From Jidongwangia harbinensis (GTDB lineage Bacteria > Actinomycetota > Actinomycetes > Mycobacteriales > Micromonosporaceae), in NCBI RefSeq assembly GCF_020216025.1, contig NZ_JAIWNC010000001.1:533584-597583 (forward strand): a stretch of DNA of 64,000 bases. The letters run 5' to 3'. Shown here in pieces: positions 1 through 11,154 of this stretch. Below the pieces are notes generated by a model that saw only the letters and a program-made list of their open reading frames with translations, was not told the origin of the DNA and made no database searches. Both the position numbers and the translations under genes were made by a program. Within the stretch, counting starts at the first letter, position 1, and every line of letters starts with the position of its first letter.

Positions 1-1608
1 GACCGGCTGGCGGACGTAGCCGTGCTCCTCGGGCACCGGCGGTTCCGGACGGGCCAGCACGTCGGCGATCGGCGCGTCCGGGTCGGCGGTGAGCCGGTCC
101 ACGGTGTCCAGCAGACGGCGGTGCAGCCGGGTGGCCCGATCGCGGCCGAACAGGTCGAGGCTGAACTCCAGCGCCGAGCGGGTCGACGCCGGTCCACTGG
201 TGACGGTCCAGAGCAGGTCGTACTTCGCGGTGCCGGTGGCGAGCACGTCCCGCTCCGCGGTCAGGCCGGCCGGCGCCCAGCGCCACGACCGGTCGTCGAC
301 GTGGGAGATGCCGATCTGGGTGAGGGGGTGCGGGCCCGTCCCGGGCCGGTGCGGGACCTGTGCCACCAGGTCCTGCAGCGGGGTCTGCTGGTGCGCGAGC
401 GCATCCCCGACCAGCGCCCGGACCTGGGCGACGAGCCCGCGGAAGGTGGGGGCGCCGGCGAACCGGACGCGGACCGGCAGGACGTTGACGAACATCCCGA
501 CGCGGTCCTCGTCGGCCGGCGTCCGGCCGCTCATCGGCACCCCGATGACGACGTCCGACGGCACCGCCGGGTCCGCCGGGGTCTCGATGTCGTGCAGGAA
601 GCCCGCGTACGCGGCCAGCAGCACGATGAACTCGGTGGCCGAGCAGCCGGTCGCCAGCCGGCTGATCCGTTCGGCGAGCCGGGCGTCGAGCGGGGCCTCG
701 GCGACATCGCCGTCCGGTCCGGTGACGTACGGGCGGTCCCGGTCGACCGGCAGGTTCAGCGGGCCGCGCAGGCCGGCCAGCTCGCGCTGCCAGTACGCGG
801 CGGACGCGCGCGGGTCCGGACGGGTGCCCAGCCCTCGCCGGATCCGGCCGGGCAGGTCCGTGGCCAGCCCGGCGCGGCGCCCGTAGGACTCCTGGAGTTC
901 CCGGTCGAGCAGGTCGAGGGCGTGCTGGTCGGCGATCAGGTGGTGCAGCGTGAGCAGCAGGGTCGCCCGGTCGCCCGGCTCGAGCACCAGGCAGGCGCGG
1001 GCCAGCGGGACCGTGTCGGCCGGGATCGGCCGGCGGGCCTGCTCGGCCACGTGGGCCCGGGCCCGCGCCGCGGCCCGGGCCGGCTCCTCGCCGGTCAGGT
1101 CCAGCGTCGTCCACGGCAGGTCGGCGGTGGCGCTGACCAGCCGGCCCCCGTCGGCGGTGAAGCAGGTGCGCAGGGCGTCGTGCCCGGACACCAGTTCCTC
1201 GACGGCGTCCCGCAGCGCCGCGGTGTCGAGCCGGCCCCGGAAGCGGTACCGGACCGGGACGTTGTACACGGCGGTGCCCGGGTGCAGGCGGTCGACGAAC
1301 AGCAGCCTCTCCTCGGCCGGCGAGATGTCGGTCGGCCGGGCCACCGGTACCGTCTCGGCCAGCAGCGCGGCCACCTGGCTCGGCGACCGGCAGGTGAACA
1401 ACACGTCCAGATTCAGGTCCACCGAGCATCGGCGGCGCAGCTCCAGGGCCGCCTCGACGGCCTGCAGCGACTGGCCGCCGAGCGCGAAGAAGTCGTCGTC
1501 CGGCCCGACCGTGGCCCGGCCGAGGGCCTCGGCCAGAACCGAGCACGCCAGGTCCAGCCAGGACGGTGAACCGGCGCCGCCGGGCGGTGTCTCGTCCTGG
1601 ACCATCAT
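1..1608 (-). CDS. NRPS C, partial: starts with carrier domain then condensation domain
   Basis: This is the 5' part of a third peptide synthetase whose 3' end lies outside the window. Residues about 15-90 form a peptidyl carrier domain; the Ser for phosphopantetheine sits in LGGQS near residue 46. A condensation domain follows, with the active-site motif HHLIAD near residue 220; the residue after it is Gln instead of the usual Gly. Its opening resembles an LCL-type C domain, which fits an upstream carrier without an epimerase. The start ATG at 1608 overlaps the TGA of the carbamoyltransferase gene (ATGA), so translation is probably coupled. A second ATG follows at once. No adenylation domain precedes the carrier, although the upstream synthetase already ends in its own carrier. 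The carrier may therefore be loaded in trans, or be a tandem carrier (inference). Confidence 0.9.
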   Translation of the reverse strand, partial: MMVQDETPPGGAGSPSWLDLACSVLAEALGRATVGPDDDFFALGGQSLQAVEAALELRRRCSVDLNLDVLFTCRSPSQVAALLAETVPVARPTDISPAEERLLFVDRLHPGTAVYNVPVRYRFRGRLDTAALRDAVEELVSGHDALRTCFTADGGRLVSATADLPWTTLDLTGEEPARAAARARAHVAEQARRPIPADTVPLARACLVLEPGDRATLLLTLHHLIADQHALDLLDRELQESYGRRAGLATDLPGRIRRGLGTRPDPRASAAYWQRELAGLRGPLNLPVDRDRPYVTGPDGDVAEAPLDARLAERISRLATGCSATEFIVLLAAYAGFLHDIETPADPAVPSDVVIGVPMSGRTPADEDRVGMFVNVLPVRVRFAGAPTFRGLVAQVRALVGDALAHQQTPLQDLVAQVPHRPGTGPHPLTQIGISHVDDRSWRWAPAGLTAERDVLATGTAKYDLLWTVTSGPASTRSALEFSLDLFGRDRATRLHRRLLDTVDRLTADPDAPIADVLARPEPPVPEEHGYVRQPV

Positions 1609-3404
1609 GCCGCGTCTCCCGCCGTACGCCGCGGCTCGCCGGCCCGCTCGCGGTGGCGGACCAGGAAGTCGCCGATCACCAGTGCGTCGAGCCGCGACCG
1701 CGCGAACGTGGCGAGCGCGTCCCGCGGGGTCCGCACGATCGGCTGGCCGCGCAGGTTGAACGACGTGTTGACCAGCACCGGCATGCCGGTCACCGCTCCC
1801 ATGCGGCGCAGCAGCGCCCAGAACAGCGGCGCGGACCGCTGGTTCACGAGTTGCACCCGCGCCGACCCGTCCACGTGTGTCACGGCCGGCAACCGGTCCC
1901 GGTACGCCTCGCGGACCGGCGTCACCATCAACATGTGCCGGAACGCACGCTCGGACGCCGGCGGCAGCGCGAAGTACGTCGCGCCGTCCTCCTCCGGCAC
2001 CGCGGGGGCGAACGGGCGGAACTCCTCCCGCTGCTTCACCACCTCGTTCAGGTGCGCCCGCATGGACGGCGAGCGCGGGTCGGCGAGGATGCTGCGGTTG
2101 CCCAGTGCCCGCGGGCCGAACTCCATGCGCCCCTGGAACAGGGCGACCGTGGCGCCGCCGGTGATCAGCTCGATCGCCTCGGTGACCAGCTCGCCGGTGC
2201 CGAGGCGGCGGGCCTCCAGCTCTCCGCCGGCGTCGCTGATCGCCGTCTCGATCTGGGCGTCGGTGAACCCGTCGCCCCAGTAGGGCATGTCCATCCGGCC
2301 CGGGGCGGCCGGCCGGCGCTCCCGGGCGGCGGCCAGCGCCGCGCCCAGTGCGGTGCCGTCGTCGCCGGCCGCCGGCTGCACGAACACCTCGTCGAAGAGC
2401 CCGCTGCGCAGGATCACGCCGTTGGCGGAGCAGTTCAGAGCGACCCCGCCGGCCAGGCACAGCCGGCGCAGGCCGGTGCGGGCGCGGAACTCCCGCAGCA
2501 CGTGCATCAGGGTCGTCTCGAGACAGGACTGCAGGGCGGCGGCGATGTCCAGGTAGCGCTGGTCCAGCTCGGCGTCCGGTTCCCGGGCGGCGCCGAGACG
2601 CTCCTCCAGCCGCCGGACGACGCCCTGGTGGGTCTCGCGCTCCATCGGCGACTTGTTCGCGGTCAGCAGCGGCACCGCGAAGCCGCCGTCCGGCCCGTGC
2701 CGGACGAACTCGTCGAAGGCGGCCCGGAACCGGCCCGGGTCCCCGTACGGCGCCAGTCCCATGACCTTGTACTCGTCCATGCCGTACTGGAAGCCGAGGT
2801 AGTGGGTGACGACGCTGTAGAGGATGCCGAGCGAGCTCATGATCGGGTAGCTGGCGATCAGGTCGAGGTCCGGGCCGCGGCCGGTGCGCACCGACAGCGA
2901 CTCCTGCTCGCCCATCCCGTCGGCCACCACCACCAGCGCGTCGTCGAAACCGCTGAGGTAGTAGCTGCTCGCGGCGTGGGCCTGGTGGTGCGGCACGTGC
3001 ACGAACCTCGGCCAGCCGGCCTCGGCCGGGTAGTGCTCGCGCAGGATCTGCCGTTGCAGGTCCATCGCGTAGACGTCGGCGTACCAGCCGGCCGAGAGGT
3101 GGTCGAGCTGCCAGACCGCCGACGGCTCGTACCGGAAGCCGTGGGCGACGACGTCGACGTCGGCCAGGGTGGCGCCGGCCGCGCGCAGGCAGGCGTCGAT
3201 CGCGTCCTTCGGGAAGCGGCCGGTGCCCTTGACCCCGTCGTAGCGTTCCTGCGCCGAGGCAGCGAGTACCCCGGTGTCGTCGAGGAGCGCGGCGGCCGAG
3301 TCGAGGCCCTGACGGATCCGGTGCTCGCGGCTCCGCTCGGTGCCGAGGACGGCACGCTTGTAGGCCGTGCTGCGGTCGAGGCCGCTGAATCCCAGTGTCA
3401 GCAT
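1605..3404 (-). CDS. O-carbamoyltransferase, NodU/CmcH/TobZ family
   Basis: This 599-residue protein has the usual length and two-part fold of the family. Family members make carbamoyl-adenylate from carbamoyl phosphate and ATP and transfer the carbamoyl group to a hydroxyl. The N-terminal metal-binding HHQAH motif is near residue 138, followed by VVVADGMGE and GLAPYG. The C-terminal YrdC/Kae1-like half shows GGVALNCSANG, AAGDDGTALGAAL and MEFGPRALGNRS. It lies between two NRPS genes, 13 bp after NRPS B and overlapping NRPS C by 4 bp, so it is very likely a tailoring enzyme of this pathway. Candidate acceptors are a Ser or Thr side chain or an attached sugar (inference). The start ATG is the first residue of the conserved MLTLGFSG opening. 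Confidence 0.93.
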   Translation of the reverse strand: MLTLGFSGLDRSTAYKRAVLGTERSREHRIRQGLDSAAALLDDTGVLAASAQERYDGVKGTGRFPKDAIDACLRAAGATLADVDVVAHGFRYEPSAVWQLDHLSAGWYADVYAMDLQRQILREHYPAEAGWPRFVHVPHHQAHAASSYYLSGFDDALVVVADGMGEQESLSVRTGRGPDLDLIASYPIMSSLGILYSVVTHYLGFQYGMDEYKVMGLAPYGDPGRFRAAFDEFVRHGPDGGFAVPLLTANKSPMERETHQGVVRRLEERLGAAREPDAELDQRYLDIAAALQSCLETTLMHVLREFRARTGLRRLCLAGGVALNCSANGVILRSGLFDEVFVQPAAGDDGTALGAALAAARERRPAAPGRMDMPYWGDGFTDAQIETAISDAGGELEARRLGTGELVTEAIELITGGATVALFQGRMEFGPRALGNRSILADPRSPSMRAHLNEVVKQREEFRPFAPAVPEEDGATYFALPPASERAFRHMLMVTPVREAYRDRLPAVTHVDGSARVQLVNQRSAPLFWALLRRMGAVTGMPVLVNTSFNLRGQPIVRTPRDALATFARSRLDALVIGDFLVRHRERAGEPRRTAGDAA

Positions 3405-3417
3405 GGGGTCACCACTC

Positions 3418-6400
3418 TCAGTTCGCGGGTGTGGGGGAAGGCGTGGAGGCGGCCGGCGCCAGGGCGGCCAGGGCGGCGGGAGTGGGCCGGCGCATCACGT
3501 CGGCCATCGTCAGCTCGGTGTCCAGCACCTCCTCGGCCCCGGTGATCAGGCGCATCACCCGGAGCGAGTCGCCGCCGAGCTCGAAGAAGTCGTCGTCGAC
3601 CCCGGCCGGGACGCCGAGGATCCGGCTGAAGAGTTCGCACATCTGCCGCTCCCGCGGGTTCGCGGGGGCCGGTTGCGGCGCCGTGACCGGAACCTCCGGC
3701 GGAGGGAGCGCCGAGCGGTCCAGCTTGCCGGTGGCGCCCAGCGGCATCGCGTCCAGCCGGACGAAGGAGGCCGGCACCGCGTACGCCGGCAGGCTCGCCG
3801 GCAGCTCGGCGCGCAGCCGGGACGGATCGAAGGATCCGCCGGGGGTGGTCGTCACGTACCCGACCAGGCGGGGGCGGCGCTGATCGTCGGTGTGCACGGC
3901 GGCGGCCGCGGCGGCGACGTCCGTGCAACCGGCGAGCGCGGCCTCGACCTCACCCAGCTCGATCCGGTGGCCGCGGATCTTGACCTGGGTGTCGTCGCGG
4001 CCGTGGAACACCAGCTGCCCGTCCGGGGACCAGGCCGCTCGGTCGCCGGTGCGGTAGAGCCGCTCGCCGGGGCCGCCGAACGGGTCGGCGACGAACCGGG
4101 TGGCGGTCAGTCCGGCCCGCCGCAGGTAGCCCCGGGCCAGGCCGGTCCCGGCCAGGTACAGGTCGCCGACGACGTCCGGCGGTACCCGTCGCAGGTACCG
4201 GTCGAGGACGTGCGTGCGCAGGTTCCTGATCGGTCGTCCGATCGGGACGGCGGGCAGCCGGTCGTCGCGCGGCACCGGCCAGGCGGTGACGTCCACCGAC
4301 GCCTCGGTCGGGCCGTACAGGTTGTGCAGGTCGGCGGGGATCGCGGCGTGGAACCGCCGGGCCAGGTCGGCGTCGAGGGCCTCGCCGCTGCAGATCACCC
4401 GGCGCAGGCCCGCGCAGCGCGCCGCGGTGGTCTCGGCCAGGAACGCGCTCAGCACCGAGGGTACGAAGTGCGCCGTGGTGACCGCGTGCCGGTCGATCAG
4501 CCGGGCCAGGCGCACCGGGTCGCGCTGGTCCTCGGCGTCGGCGACGACGACGCACGACCCGGTCAGCAGGGGCCAGAACATCTCCCAGACCGAGACGTCG
4601 AAGCTGAGGTTGGTCTTGTGCAGCACGCGGTCGTCCGGCGTCAGGCCGTACTCGTCCTGCATCCAGGCGAGACGGTTGACGATGCCGGTGTGCGGCACCA
4701 CGACGCCCTTGGGCCGCCCGGTCGAGCCGGAGGTGTAGATCACGTAGGCCGGACTGCGCGGGTCGGGGAGCGGGACCGGCGGTTCGGTGTCCGGCCGTGC
4801 CGCGAGCGCCGCGATCACGGCCGGGTCGTCGACCGCGACGCACCGCCGCGGCTCCAGGCCGGCCGCCACCAGTCCACTCAGCACGGCGCGGGTGCCCACC
4901 ACGCAGGCCGGGTCGCTGTCCCGGACCATCAGCGCCTGCCGGCCGGCCGGCAGGTCGGGATCGATCGGCAGGTAGGCGGCGCCCGCCTTCGTCGCGGCCA
5001 GGATCACCGTCAGGCTCGCCACCGAACGCGGCAGCGCCACCGCGACGACGGTCTCCGGGCCGGCGCCACGGACGGCGAGCAGGCCGGCCCACCGATTCGA
5101 CCGGGCGTCCAGCTCGCGATAGGTGGTGGCGTCGTCGTCGGCGAGCACCGCGACGGCCTCCGGCGTCCGCGCCGCCTGCGCCCGGAACAGCTCCGGCAGC
5201 GTCCCGGTGGGGACAGGTCCGGCGGTGTCGTTGACCCGTGCGAGCAGCCGGCTCTCGGCATCGGTACGGAGCGGCAACCGGGCCACCGGCTCGTCCGGGC
5301 CGGCGACGGCGGCGCGCAGCAGCCCGTGCAGCCGGTCCAGCAGCGCCCGGGCGGCGGCCTCGTCCACGACCTCGCTCTGGTGGCTCAGTCGCAGGTGCAG
5401 CCGCGTTCCCGGCACCACGACCAGCGTCACCGGATAGCTCGTGGCGTCCCGGCCGGCGATGTCGGTGATCCGGGCCTCCCCCAGGGTCGCCGAGCCGTCC
5501 ACCGCAGCCGGATAGTTCTCGAACACGTACAGGGTGTCGAAGAGCGTTCCGGGGACGTCCGTCAGCTTCTGCACCGCCGGCAGGGCCAGGTGCTGGTAGG
5601 GGGTCAGGGCGGACTGCTCGTCCTGGAGCCGGGTGAGGAGGCCGGTGAACGGCTCGCGCGGGTCGGTGCGGACCCGTACCGGGATGGTGTTGAGGAACAG
5701 GCCGACCATCCGGTTCGCGTCCGGGACCTCCGGCGGGCGGCCGGCGACCGGCATCCCGAACAGGACGTCGTCGCGGCCGGTGAGGCCGGCCAGCAACACG
5801 CCCCAGGCGCCCTGCAGCACGGTGTTCATGGTCAGGCCGCGGTCGCGGGCCAGGGCGGACAGGGCCGCGGTGAGCGTCTCGTCCAGGTCGAGCGACAGCG
5901 TCCGGGGGAAGTCCGGGGCGGAGCCGGTGCCCGGCGCCGGAGCGCTGAGCAGAGTCGGTTCGGTGACGCCGGCCAGCGCGTCCCGCCAGGCCGCTTCGGC
6001 CACTCCCCGGTCCTGTTCGGCGAGCCAGGACAGGTAGTCGCGGAACGCCGGGGCCGGTGCCGGTGCTGGTGCCGCCCCGCGCCGGTGCTCGTAGGCCTCG
6101 AGCAGGTCCCGGATCAGCAGGGACAGTGACCAGCCGTCGATCAGGATGTGGTGGTGGGTCAGCCGGAGCCGGTAGTGGTCGGCGCCGAGGCGCAGCAGGC
6201 AGAAGCGGATCAGCGGTGGGCGGGTCAGGTCGAAGGCGTCCGCCCGGTCCGCGTCCGCCAGCCGATCGGCCTCGGCCTCGGCGAGCCCGGTGGGCATCGC
6301 GCTGAGGTCGACCTCCCGCCAGCCGACGCCGACCACCGGACCGATCACCTGGACCGGATCTCCAGTCGGCCGCTGCCGGAAGCCCGCCCGCAGGTGGGGA

Positions 6401-9400
6401 TGCCGGGTCAGCAGGTCGTCGGCGGCCCGGTGCAGCGCCGCCACGTCGAGCGGGCCGCGCAGGCCGAGGGTGAGCTGCGCGGTGTACGGGTCGGCGCCCG
6501 TCCCCCGGGCGTACGCGGACTGGTAGAGGAGGCCGGTCTGCAGTGGTGCCAGCGGCAGCAGATCGGTCAGGTGGGGATGCTCGGCGGCGACCCGGCCGAG
6601 TTCGGGACCGTCCAGGTCGACCAGCGGGAAGTCCGACGGCACCCAGCCCCCGGCCGGGGTGGTCCGCGGGTCGGCCAGCGCCTGCACCGCCGTCACCCAG
6701 GCGTCGGCCAGCCGGTGCACCACGTCGTCGGGAACCGCCCGGCCGGCCCACCGCCACGCCGCGCGCAGTTCCGGCCCGCCGGGCCCGTCGGCGACGACGG
6801 TGTCGAGCGCGAGCGCGTGCCCGAGCGGCATGGCCGGGTCCGCGCCGCCGCCGAAGCCCACCTCCGGCAGCGGGACCCAGTCGTCCGAGGTTCCGCTGCC
6901 GGAGAGCCGGCCGAGGTGGTTGAACGAGATCTCGGCGCGTTCCAGCGCGGCCAGCTCGGGCCCGGTGCGGGGGTCGAGGTGCCGCAGCAGACCGAAGCCG
7001 AGCCCGTCGTCCGGCACCGCCCGGACCTGGTCCTTCACGTGTGCCAGCGCGCCGATCGGCGAGCTGAGCCGGGCCGGGTCGAACCGGAGCGGGTGCAGGG
7101 TGGTGAACCAGCCGACGGTGCGGGAGAGGTCGGTGCCGGCCAGCGGCACCCGGCCGTGGCTCTCCACGTCGACCAGCACTCCGCCGTCGCCGGCCCGGAC
7201 CGTGGCCACGGCGACGCCGAGCGCGGTCAGCAGCAGCTCGTCGACACCGGCGCGCAGATCCGACGCCGCCCGGTCCAGCAGCGCGGCGGTGACCCCGCGA
7301 GCCAGGATGCTGTGGTGCGACCGGGCAGTCGCCACGGTGTCCTCGGCCGGATCGAGCGGGCGGGTGGTCACCCGGATCGCGGGTGGGCGCACGGTCGAGC
7401 GCCAGAGCTGCTGTTCGCTGCGCCGCGCCGGCCCGGCCGCCTCGGCGGCCAGCATCCGGGTCCACTCCCGCAGCGAGGTCGACACCGGCGCCAGGTCCGG
7501 CTGCCCGCCGGTGGACGCCGCGGCCCAGGCCGCGGCCAGATCGGGCAGGAGGACTCCCCACGAGACGACGTCGACGGCGAGGTGGTGCACGGCGATCAGC
7601 AGCCAGCCACGGTGCTGGCGGCCGGCGTCCAGCCAGACCGCCCGCACCATGCGCCGCTCCCCCGGAGCGAGCCCGGTCTGGGCCGTGGCCGCCTGGGTGA
7701 CCAGGGTGGCCCGGATCTCGTCGGCCGGCGTCTCCGGCCGGACCGGCACGCGACGTACCACGTCCGCGGCGGACACGGACCCGGCCGCCGCCACGTCCAG
7801 CCGCCAGCCGTCCCCGGACCGGTCCAGCCGCAGCCGCAGCGCGTCGTGCCGGTCCAGCACCGCCTGCATCGAGGCGCGCAGGCTGGTCTCGGTGAGGGCG
7901 GCCGGCACCCGGACGACGACCGACTGGTGGTAACCGTCGACCGGCCCGTCCCGCTCCGCCAGCCAGCGCATCACCGGCAGCGGCACGATCTCACCGGTGC
8001 CGTCGTCGCCGCGCTCGGCGCCGGGCAGCTCGGCGACGGCCGGCGCGGTCCCGCCGACCAGTTCGGCCAGTTTCGCCACGGTCCGGTGCTGGAACACGTC
8101 CCGCGGCCGCAGCATCAGGCCCGCACTCCGGGCCCGGCTGACCAGCTGCATCGACGTGATGCTGTCCCCGCCGAGCGCGAAGAAGCTGTCGTGCACACCC
8201 ACCGGCGGGATGCCGAGCACCTGACCGAACAGCTCGGCCAACAGGCGTTCCTGCGCGGTGGGTGGCGTCACCGGGCGGGCACCGGACCCGGCGGAGGCGG
8301 CCGACGGCGCCGGGAGCGCCGCACGGTCCACCTTGCCGTTCCGGTTCAGCGGCAAGGTGGCCAGCGCAACCCACACCTGCGGCACCATGTAGTCGGGCAG
8401 GTGCGCGGCGACGAACGCCCGCACCACCTCCGGGTCCGGCGCCGCGGCACCGGGCGTACCGGCGAGGTAGCCGACCAGCTGCGGTCCGCCCGTACCGATC
8501 TCCCGGACCGCGACCGCGGCATGCGCCACCCCGGAATGGCGCATCACCACGGCCTCGACCTCGCCCAGCTCGATCCGGTGGCCGCGGACCTTGACCTGAT
8601 CGTCGGCCCGGCCGACGAACTCCAGCTGCCCGTCGGATCGCCAGCGAACCTGGTCGCCGGTGCGGTACATCCGGGCGCCGTCGGCGGCGATCGGGTCGGC
8701 CACGAACCGGCCGGCGGTCAGGCCGGGCCGGCGGAGGTAGCCACGGGCGACCAGTCCGCCGCGCACGTACAGCTCCCCGGCGACGCCGATCGGCACCGGG
8801 CGCAGCTCCTGGTCCAGGACGTAGAGCCGGGTGTTCTGCAGGGGCCGGCCGATCGGCACCGGCCGGCCGGGGCCGGGCGGGGCGGCCACCAGCGGTGCGC
8901 TCATCGAGGCGCAGACCGTGGTCTCCGTCGGGCCGTACGCGTTGATCATCTGTCGGCCCGGAGCCCAGCGTTCGACCAGCTCGGGCGGGCAGGCCTCGCC
9001 GGCGGTGACCAGGGAGCGCAGGGTCGGCAGCGGCTGGGTGGCGAGCCGGGCGAGGACGGCCGGTGGCAGCGTGGCGTGGGTGACCCGGTGCTCGCGGATG
9101 CAGGTGGCCAGGACGTCGCCGGCGAGGACCGGCTCGGTCGGGATGACCAGGGACGCGCCGGAGGTCAGCGCCATGCACAGTTCCCAGAACGAGGCGTCGA
9201 AACTCGGCGAGGCGAACTGCAGCACCCGGGCCTGCTCGTCCACCTCGAGGTGCTCGGCCTGGGTCGCGGCCAGGTCGGCGACTCCGCGGTGGGTGACCAC
9301 GACGCCCTTGGGCTGTCCGGTCGACCCGCTCGTGAAGATCACGTATGCGGGGTGGTCGGGTCGTGGGTCGGGATGGCCGGCGAGGGGCTCCGCCGGGTCG

Positions 9401-11154
9401 TCGAGGCCCACCCCGGCCAGGTCGAGGGACGGCACCATGAGCTCGGCCGCGGTGCCAACGGCGACGGCCGCGACCGTCGGACCGGAGTGCAGCAGGCAGG
9501 CCGGGGCGGCGTCGGTGAGCAGCCGGCGCACCCGCGCCGCGGGATGGCCGGGGTCGACGGGCAGGTACGCGGCGCCGGCCCTGGTCACCGCCAGCACCGC
9601 GACGACCAGGTCCAGGCTGCGTGGCAGGGCCAGGGCGACGAACCGCTCCGGGCCGGCCCCACGGTCGGTCAGGACCCGCGCCAGCCGGTCCGCACGGGCG
9701 TCCAGCTCGCGATAGCTGACCGTCCGCCCGCCGGTGCGGACGGCGGTCGCCTCCGGACGGCGCTCGACCTGCGCCCGGAACAGCTCCGGCAGGGTGGCGG
9801 CCGGGCGCGGGCGCGCACGGCGGCCCCAGGAGTCCAGTTGCCGGCGTTCCGTACCGGTCAACAGGTCGATCCGCGAGACCGGCACCGGCATCAGTGCCGG
9901 CAGCTGCTCGAGCAGGCGCACCAGACGGGCCAGCAACCGGTCGGCGGTGTCGTCGTCGACGACGTCCGGCCGGTGCGAGAGCCGCAGGTTCAGCTCGGTA
10001 CCGATCGAGGCGTTGAGGATCAGCGGGTAGTGCCCGGCGTCGGCCGCGCCGACGGAGACGTCCAGTGGGCCGAGGTCCGGTGCGCCGGCCGCCGGGAAGC
10101 TCTCGAACGCGATGCAGGTGTCGAACAGCTCACCGATCCCGCCGACGCGCTGGATGTCGGCCAGACCCAGGTGGTCGTGCTCCATCAGGGTCGCGCGGTC
10201 CCGCTGGATGCGGCCGAGCAGGGTCGCCAGTGATTCCGGTCGGCGGATCCGGACGCGCACCGGCACGACGTTCATCAGCAGGCCGACCATGCTCTCGGCT
10301 CCGGCGAGGCCGGCCGGCCGACCGGCCACCGCCGCGCCGAAGACGACGTCGTCGCGGCGGGTCAGCTGGCCGATCAGCAGGCCCCAGGCGCCGTTGACGA
10401 GCGTGTTGACGGTGAGACCGTGCCGCCGGGCGCAGGCCGCGAGCGCCGCGGTCCGGTCCGGGGACATCCGGTGGTGCAGGCTGCGCGGCCAGAGCGGCGC
10501 GCGATCCGGGTCGATCGGGGCGACGTGGGTGCTGTCGCCCAGCTCGGCGAGCGCCTCCCGCCAGGCCTGCTCGGCCGCGGTCCGGTCCTGTTCGGAGAGC
10601 CAGGTGAGGAAGTGCCGGTACGGGACCGGAGCCGGCAGTCCGCTGTCGTCGCCGGAGAGCCGGTACAGCTCCAGCAGCTCACGGACGACCAGGGCACTCG
10701 ACCAGCCGTCGAAGAGGATGTGGTGGTAGGTGATCACCAACCGGTGGCGCTGACCGTGGTGTGTGATCAGCCGGAACCGGATCAGCGGCGGCCGGCGCAG
10801 GTCGAAGCGGAGCCCCTGCTCGGCCTCGGTGAGCGCGGCCATCGCCGGCGCCGGATCGGCCGCCGGGTCCAGGCCGGTCCCGACCTCGGTCCAGGCCGGC
10901 GCCGAGCGGGCCGGGACGATCTGGATCGGGGTGCCGGAGCGGCGCTCGCGGAAACCGGCCCGCAGGTTCGGATGCCGGCGCAGCAGCTGGGCCGCCGCTG
11001 CCTTCAGCGCCGCCACGTCCAGCGGCCCGGTGAGGTCCAGGATCAGCTGGGCGGTCTGCACCTCGGGGCCGGACGTGTCGAAGGACGAGCGGAACAGCAT
11101 GCCGGCCTGCAGCGGGGAGAGCGGGAGGATGTCCTCGACCGTCGACGTGCTCAT
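3418..11154 (-). CDS. NRPS B: C-A-T-E-C-A-T, two modules (Phe-like to D; Ser)
   Basis: A 2578-residue peptide synthetase with two modules. The first has a C domain (HHILFDG about 143), an A domain ([10 protein letters not shown] about 606), a carrier (LGGDS about 993) and an epimerase ([10 protein letters not shown] about 1190, [11 protein letters not shown]). The second has a C domain ([10 protein letters not shown] about 1666), an A domain ([10 protein letters not shown] about 2141) and a carrier (LGGDS about 2525). Pocket codes read by eye are DAWTVAAVCK for A1, an aromatic Phe-type code, and DVWHISLVDK for A2, a Ser-type code. Both C domains open with [12 protein letters not shown] features typical of DCL domains, and both follow epimerases. 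The N-terminus has no spacer before the C domain and may act as an acceptor docking helix. The start codon follows the NRPS A stop codon with no gap. It ends without a thioesterase. Substrates are predictions. Confidence 0.95.
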   Translation of the reverse strand: MSTSTVEDILPLSPLQAGMLFRSSFDTSGPEVQTAQLILDLTGPLDVAALKAAAAQLLRRHPNLRAGFRERRSGTPIQIVPARSAPAWTEVGTGLDPAADPAPAMAALTEAEQGLRFDLRRPPLIRFRLITHHGQRHRLVITYHHILFDGWSSALVVRELLELYRLSGDDSGLPAPVPYRHFLTWLSEQDRTAAEQAWREALAELGDSTHVAPIDPDRAPLWPRSLHHRMSPDRTAALAACARRHGLTVNTLVNGAWGLLIGQLTRRDDVVFGAAVAGRPAGLAGAESMVGLLMNVVPVRVRIRRPESLATLLGRIQRDRATLMEHDHLGLADIQRVGGIGELFDTCIAFESFPAAGAPDLGPLDVSVGAADAGHYPLILNASIGTELNLRLSHRPDVVDDDTADRLLARLVRLLEQLPALMPVPVSRIDLLTGTERRQLDSWGRRARPRPAATLPELFRAQVERRPEATAVRTGGRTVSYRELDARADRLARVLTDRGAGPERFVALALPRSLDLVVAVLAVTRAGAAYLPVDPGHPAARVRRLLTDAAPACLLHSGPTVAAVAVGTAAELMVPSLDLAGVGLDDPAEPLAGHPDPRPDHPAYVIFTSGSTGQPKGVVVTHRGVADLAATQAEHLEVDEQARVLQFASPSFDASFWELCMALTSGASLVIPTEPVLAGDVLATCIREHRVTHATLPPAVLARLATQPLPTLRSLVTAGEACPPELVERWAPGRQMINAYGPTETTVCASMSAPLVAAPPGPGRPVPIGRPLQNTRLYVLDQELRPVPIGVAGELYVRGGLVARGYLRRPGLTAGRFVADPIAADGARMYRTGDQVRWRSDGQLEFVGRADDQVKVRGHRIELGEVEAVVMRHSGVAHAAVAVREIGTGGPQLVGYLAGTPGAAAPDPEVVRAFVAAHLPDYMVPQVWVALATLPLNRNGKVDRAALPAPSAASAGSGARPVTPPTAQERLLAELFGQVLGIPPVGVHDSFFALGGDSITSMQLVSRARSAGLMLRPRDVFQHRTVAKLAELVGGTAPAVAELPGAERGDDGTGEIVPLPVMRWLAERDGPVDGYHQSVVVRVPAALTETSLRASMQAVLDRHDALRLRLDRSGDGWRLDVAAAGSVSAADVVRRVPVRPETPADEIRATLVTQAATAQTGLAPGERRMVRAVWLDAGRQHRGWLLIAVHHLAVDVVSWGVLLPDLAAAWAAASTGGQPDLAPVSTSLREWTRMLAAEAAGPARRSEQQLWRSTVRPPAIRVTTRPLDPAEDTVATARSHHSILARGVTAALLDRAASDLRAGVDELLLTALGVAVATVRAGDGGVLVDVESHGRVPLAGTDLSRTVGWFTTLHPLRFDPARLSSPIGALAHVKDQVRAVPDDGLGFGLLRHLDPRTGPELAALERAEISFNHLGRLSGSGTSDDWVPLPEVGFGGGADPAMPLGHALALDTVVADGPGGPELRAAWRWAGRAVPDDVVHRLADAWVTAVQALADPRTTPAGGWVPSDFPLVDLDGPELGRVAAEHPHLTDLLPLAPLQTGLLYQSAYARGTGADPYTAQLTLGLRGPLDVAALHRAADDLLTRHPHLRAGFRQRPTGDPVQVIGPVVGVGWREVDLSAMPTGLAEAEADRLADADRADAFDLTRPPLIRFCLLRLGADHYRLRLTHHHILIDGWSLSLLIRDLLEAYEHRRGAAPAPAPAPAFRDYLSWLAEQDRGVAEAAWRDALAGVTEPTLLSAPAPGTGSAPDFPRTLSLDLDETLTAALSALARDRGLTMNTVLQGAWGVLLAGLTGRDDVLFGMPVAGRPPEVPDANRMVGLFLNTIPVRVRTDPREPFTGLLTRLQDEQSALTPYQHLALPAVQKLTDVPGTLFDTLYVFENYPAAVDGSATLGEARITDIAGRDATSYPVTLVVVPGTRLHLRLSHQSEVVDEAAARALLDRLHGLLRAAVAGPDEPVARLPLRTDAESRLLARVNDTAGPVPTGTLPELFRAQAARTPEAVAVLADDDATTYRELDARSNRWAGLLAVRGAGPETVVAVALPRSVASLTVILAATKAGAAYLPIDPDLPAGRQALMVRDSDPACVVGTRAVLSGLVAAGLEPRRCVAVDDPAVIAALAARPDTEPPVPLPDPRSPAYVIYTSGSTGRPKGVVVPHTGIVNRLAWMQDEYGLTPDDRVLHKTNLSFDVSVWEMFWPLLTGSCVVVADAEDQRDPVRLARLIDRHAVTTAHFVPSVLSAFLAETTAARCAGLRRVICSGEALDADLARRFHAAIPADLHNLYGPTEASVDVTAWPVPRDDRLPAVPIGRPIRNLRTHVLDRYLRRVPPDVVGDLYLAGTGLARGYLRRAGLTATRFVADPFGGPGERLYRTGDRAAWSPDGQLVFHGRDDTQVKIRGHRIELGEVEAALAGCTDVAAAAAAVHTDDQRRPRLVGYVTTTPGGSFDPSRLRAELPASLPAYAVPASFVRLDAMPLGATGKLDRSALPPPEVPVTAPQPAPANPRERQMCELFSRILGVPAGVDDDFFELGGDSLRVMRLITGAEEVLDTELTMADVMRRPTPAALAALAPAASTPSPTPAN

